DNA from: Streptomyces griseiscabiei
GTDB taxonomy: Bacteria > Actinomycetota > Actinomycetes > Streptomycetales > Streptomycetaceae
Length of the DNA: 64,000 nucleotides
Assembly: GCF_020010925.1 (NCBI RefSeq)
Contig: NZ_JAGJBZ010000002.1
Location: 2,728,001-2,792,000 of the forward strand
Reading direction: 5' to 3'
Below, piece after piece: positions 62,649 to 64,000 of the stretch (its first letter is position 1; each line of letters starts with the position of its first letter). Under the pieces are notes generated by a model that saw only the letters and a program-made list of their open reading frames with translations, was not told where the DNA came from and did no database searches. The position numbers and the translations under genes were made by a program.

Positions 62649-63593
62649 TCACTTGATCCCGGTGAAGCCGATGGAGCCGACGATCCGGCGGGCGGAGGCG
62701 GCGAAGAGCACCAGCATCGGCAGCGCGGCGATCAGCGTCGCGGCGGTGAGCCCGGACCAGTCCACACCGGTCGCCGGGGTCTGCGCCCGGAAGATCGCCA
62801 GCGCCACGGTCAGCACCCGGGAGCCGTCGCTGTAACTGACCATCAGCGGCCAGAAGTAGTCGTTCCAGGAGGTGATGTACGTCAGTACGGACAGGGTGAG
62901 GATCGGGGTGGACGCCATCGGCAGGATCACCCGGAAGAAGATCCGGACCTTCCCCGCCCCGTCGAGCAGCGCCGCCTCCTCGACCTCGTGCGGGATGTTC
63001 ATGAAGAACTGGCGGAGGAAGAAGACCGCGAACGGCGTCATGAACAGGCTCGGCAGGGCGATGCCCCACAGGCTGTCCACCAGGTGGAGTTGCTTGATGA
63101 GCACGAAGTTCGGCAGCAGCGTGAAGAGGGTCGGCACCATCAGCCCCGCCAGGAACAGCCCGAACACCTGGTCCCGTCCCCGCCAGCGCAGCCGGGCGAA
63201 GGCGTAGGCGGCCATGGCGGAGAAGGAGATCTGACAGCCGGTGATCAGCGTCGAGACGATCACCGAGTTGAGCAGATACCGCCAGAAGTCCAGCCCGCCG
63301 CCCGTCCCGCCCTGGGCGATCGCCTCCTCGGCCGACTGCAGCCCGAGCGCCCGCTCGAAACCGCTGCCGGTGAGGTCGACGGGCAGGGGGTTCGCGGGGT
63401 CCGCGCTGAGCCCGGCGTTGCTGGAGAGCGCGGTGCGCAGGATCCAGTAGAAGGGCAGCAGGGTGATGAGCACGATCAGACCCATCACGGTCCAGGCGGC
63501 GGCTCTCCCGAGCGAGGGACGGCGCCTTGTCGGCCGTACGGCCGGGATGTCCGTCGGGGGCGTGGTCGGCGTCGTCGCCGTGGTGGTGGCCAT
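62649..63593 (-). CDS. carbohydrate ABC transporter permease (MalG type)
   Basis: This 314-residue protein has a Pro/Thr/Arg-rich N-terminal tail and six membrane helices. The EAA loop reads EVEEAALLDGAGKVRIFFRVILPMASTP, contacting the ATPase. It ends 10 bases before the binding-protein start and begins 36 bases after the other permease. No ATPase is encoded in the window; Streptomyces sugar importers often share the MsiK ATPase from another locus. Confidence 0.92.
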   Translation of the reverse strand: MATTTATTPTTPPTDIPAVRPTRRRPSLGRAAAWTVMGLIVLITLLPFYWILRTALSSNAGLSADPANPLPVDLTGSGFERALGLQSAEEAIAQGGTGGGLDFWRYLLNSVIVSTLITGCQISFSAMAAYAFARLRWRGRDQVFGLFLAGLMVPTLFTLLPNFVLIKQLHLVDSLWGIALPSLFMTPFAVFFLRQFFMNIPHEVEEAALLDGAGKVRIFFRVILPMASTPILTLSVLTYITSWNDYFWPLMVSYSDGSRVLTVALAIFRAQTPATGVDWSGLTAATLIAALPMLVLFAASARRIVGSIGFTGIK

Positions 63594-63629
63594 GTCGGTG
63601 TCTCCCTTCTCCGCGCGCGCTGCGCCCGG

Positions 63630-64000
63630 TCAGCCGAGGTCGCTTCGGCCGGCCCTGGTGAGCCGGTACTGCAGGACGGTGATCGCGCTCAGCACGACCA
63701 GCAGGGCGACGGACATCGCCGAGGCGTAGCCGAACTGGAAGCGGCCGAAGGCGGAGCCGTAGATGTAGAACTGGAGCACGTTGGTCGCGTTCGCCGGACC
63801 GCCCGCCGTGGTCACCGCGACGGTGTCGAAGACCTGGAACGAGCCGATGACCGTCATGATCAGCACCACCGCCAGCACCGGCCGCAGCAGGGGCATGGTG
63901 ACCCGCCAGAACATCCGCCACTCGCTCGCGCCGTCCACCCGGGCCGCCTCGTACACGTCGTTCGGGATCGCCTGGAGCCCGGCGAACAGGAGCAGCGCGG
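63630..64000 (-). CDS. carbohydrate ABC transporter permease (MalF type), partial
   Basis: Only the C-terminal ~122 residues are in the window; the gene continues past the right edge. It shows the EAA loop DVYEAARVDGASEWRMFWRV with TMPLLRP and three membrane segments, the pattern of the MalF-type sugar permease that pairs with the MalG-type protein at 62649. Confidence 0.9.
   Translation of the reverse strand, partial: ALLLFAGLQAIPNDVYEAARVDGASEWRMFWRVTMPLLRPVLAVVLIMTVIGSFQVFDTVAVTTAGGPANATNVLQFYIYGSAFGRFQFGYASAMSVALLVVLSAITVLQYRLTRAGRSDLG

Overview
The window is high-GC actinobacterial DNA, almost certainly from a Streptomyces chromosome. The grounds are strong GC bias at third codon positions, many GTG/TTG starts, rare TTA codons that sit in regulator and secondary-metabolism genes, a complete SapB/AmfS-type lanthipeptide locus, SpoIIE-type phosphatases, mycothiol-dependent enzymes and a typical dispersed Streptomyces intergenic repeat. 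No tRNA, rRNA, IS element, phage gene or CRISPR array was seen.

Layout. 1-4140: end of a peptide/metallophore-type ABC importer (binding protein, fused permease) plus an MFS exporter. 4141-4471: intergenic repeat block. 4472-10667: NHLM-type peptide secretion operon (cysteine-free double-glycine precursor, HlyD, peptidase-ABC, ABC), next to a secreted S1 protease (11375-12811). 13026-25342: amf/ram class III lanthipeptide locus (amfR, amfA, amfB, amfS, amfT) flanked by two multidomain SpoIIE phosphatases. The 38-residue amfS gene is easily missed because it is so short. 25414-37688: metallophosphoesterase, XdhC-like protein, secreted GH5 glycosidase, secreted YncE-like propeller, TTA-containing TetR regulator, glycosyltransferase, SnoaL-like protein, small secreted protein, aldehyde dehydrogenase and an ABC exporter.

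37738-42275 is the most unusual block. It is a cytokinin-type locus resembling the Rhodococcus fas genes: an isopentenyltransferase, a cytokinin-dehydrogenase-like flavoprotein whose FAD-linking His is replaced by Tyr, a LOG phosphoribohydrolase fused to a polyketide-type acyltransferase, and a divergent transketolase C-terminal fragment. The three minus-strand genes overlap by a few bases and so form one operon.

42311-47534 is a stress block. A CstR-type persulfide sensor, with three matching palindromic operators, probably controls a membrane rhodanese, a TauE exporter and a persulfide dioxygenase-rhodanese fusion. Next to it are a mycothiol-dependent formaldehyde dehydrogenase and a metallo-hydrolase. 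47758-50211 holds two SDRs and a membrane protein. 50481-58549 is a compact six-gene p-aminobenzoate-derived pathway (ABM-like membrane protein, fused PabAB, two adenylating ligases, flavin monooxygenase, PabC-like lyase) that ends at a strong terminator; its first two genes carry TTA codons. The window closes with an AhpD-like protein, an L,D-transpeptidase and a carbohydrate ABC transporter operon with a Gfo/Idh/MocA oxidoreductase, cut by the right edge.
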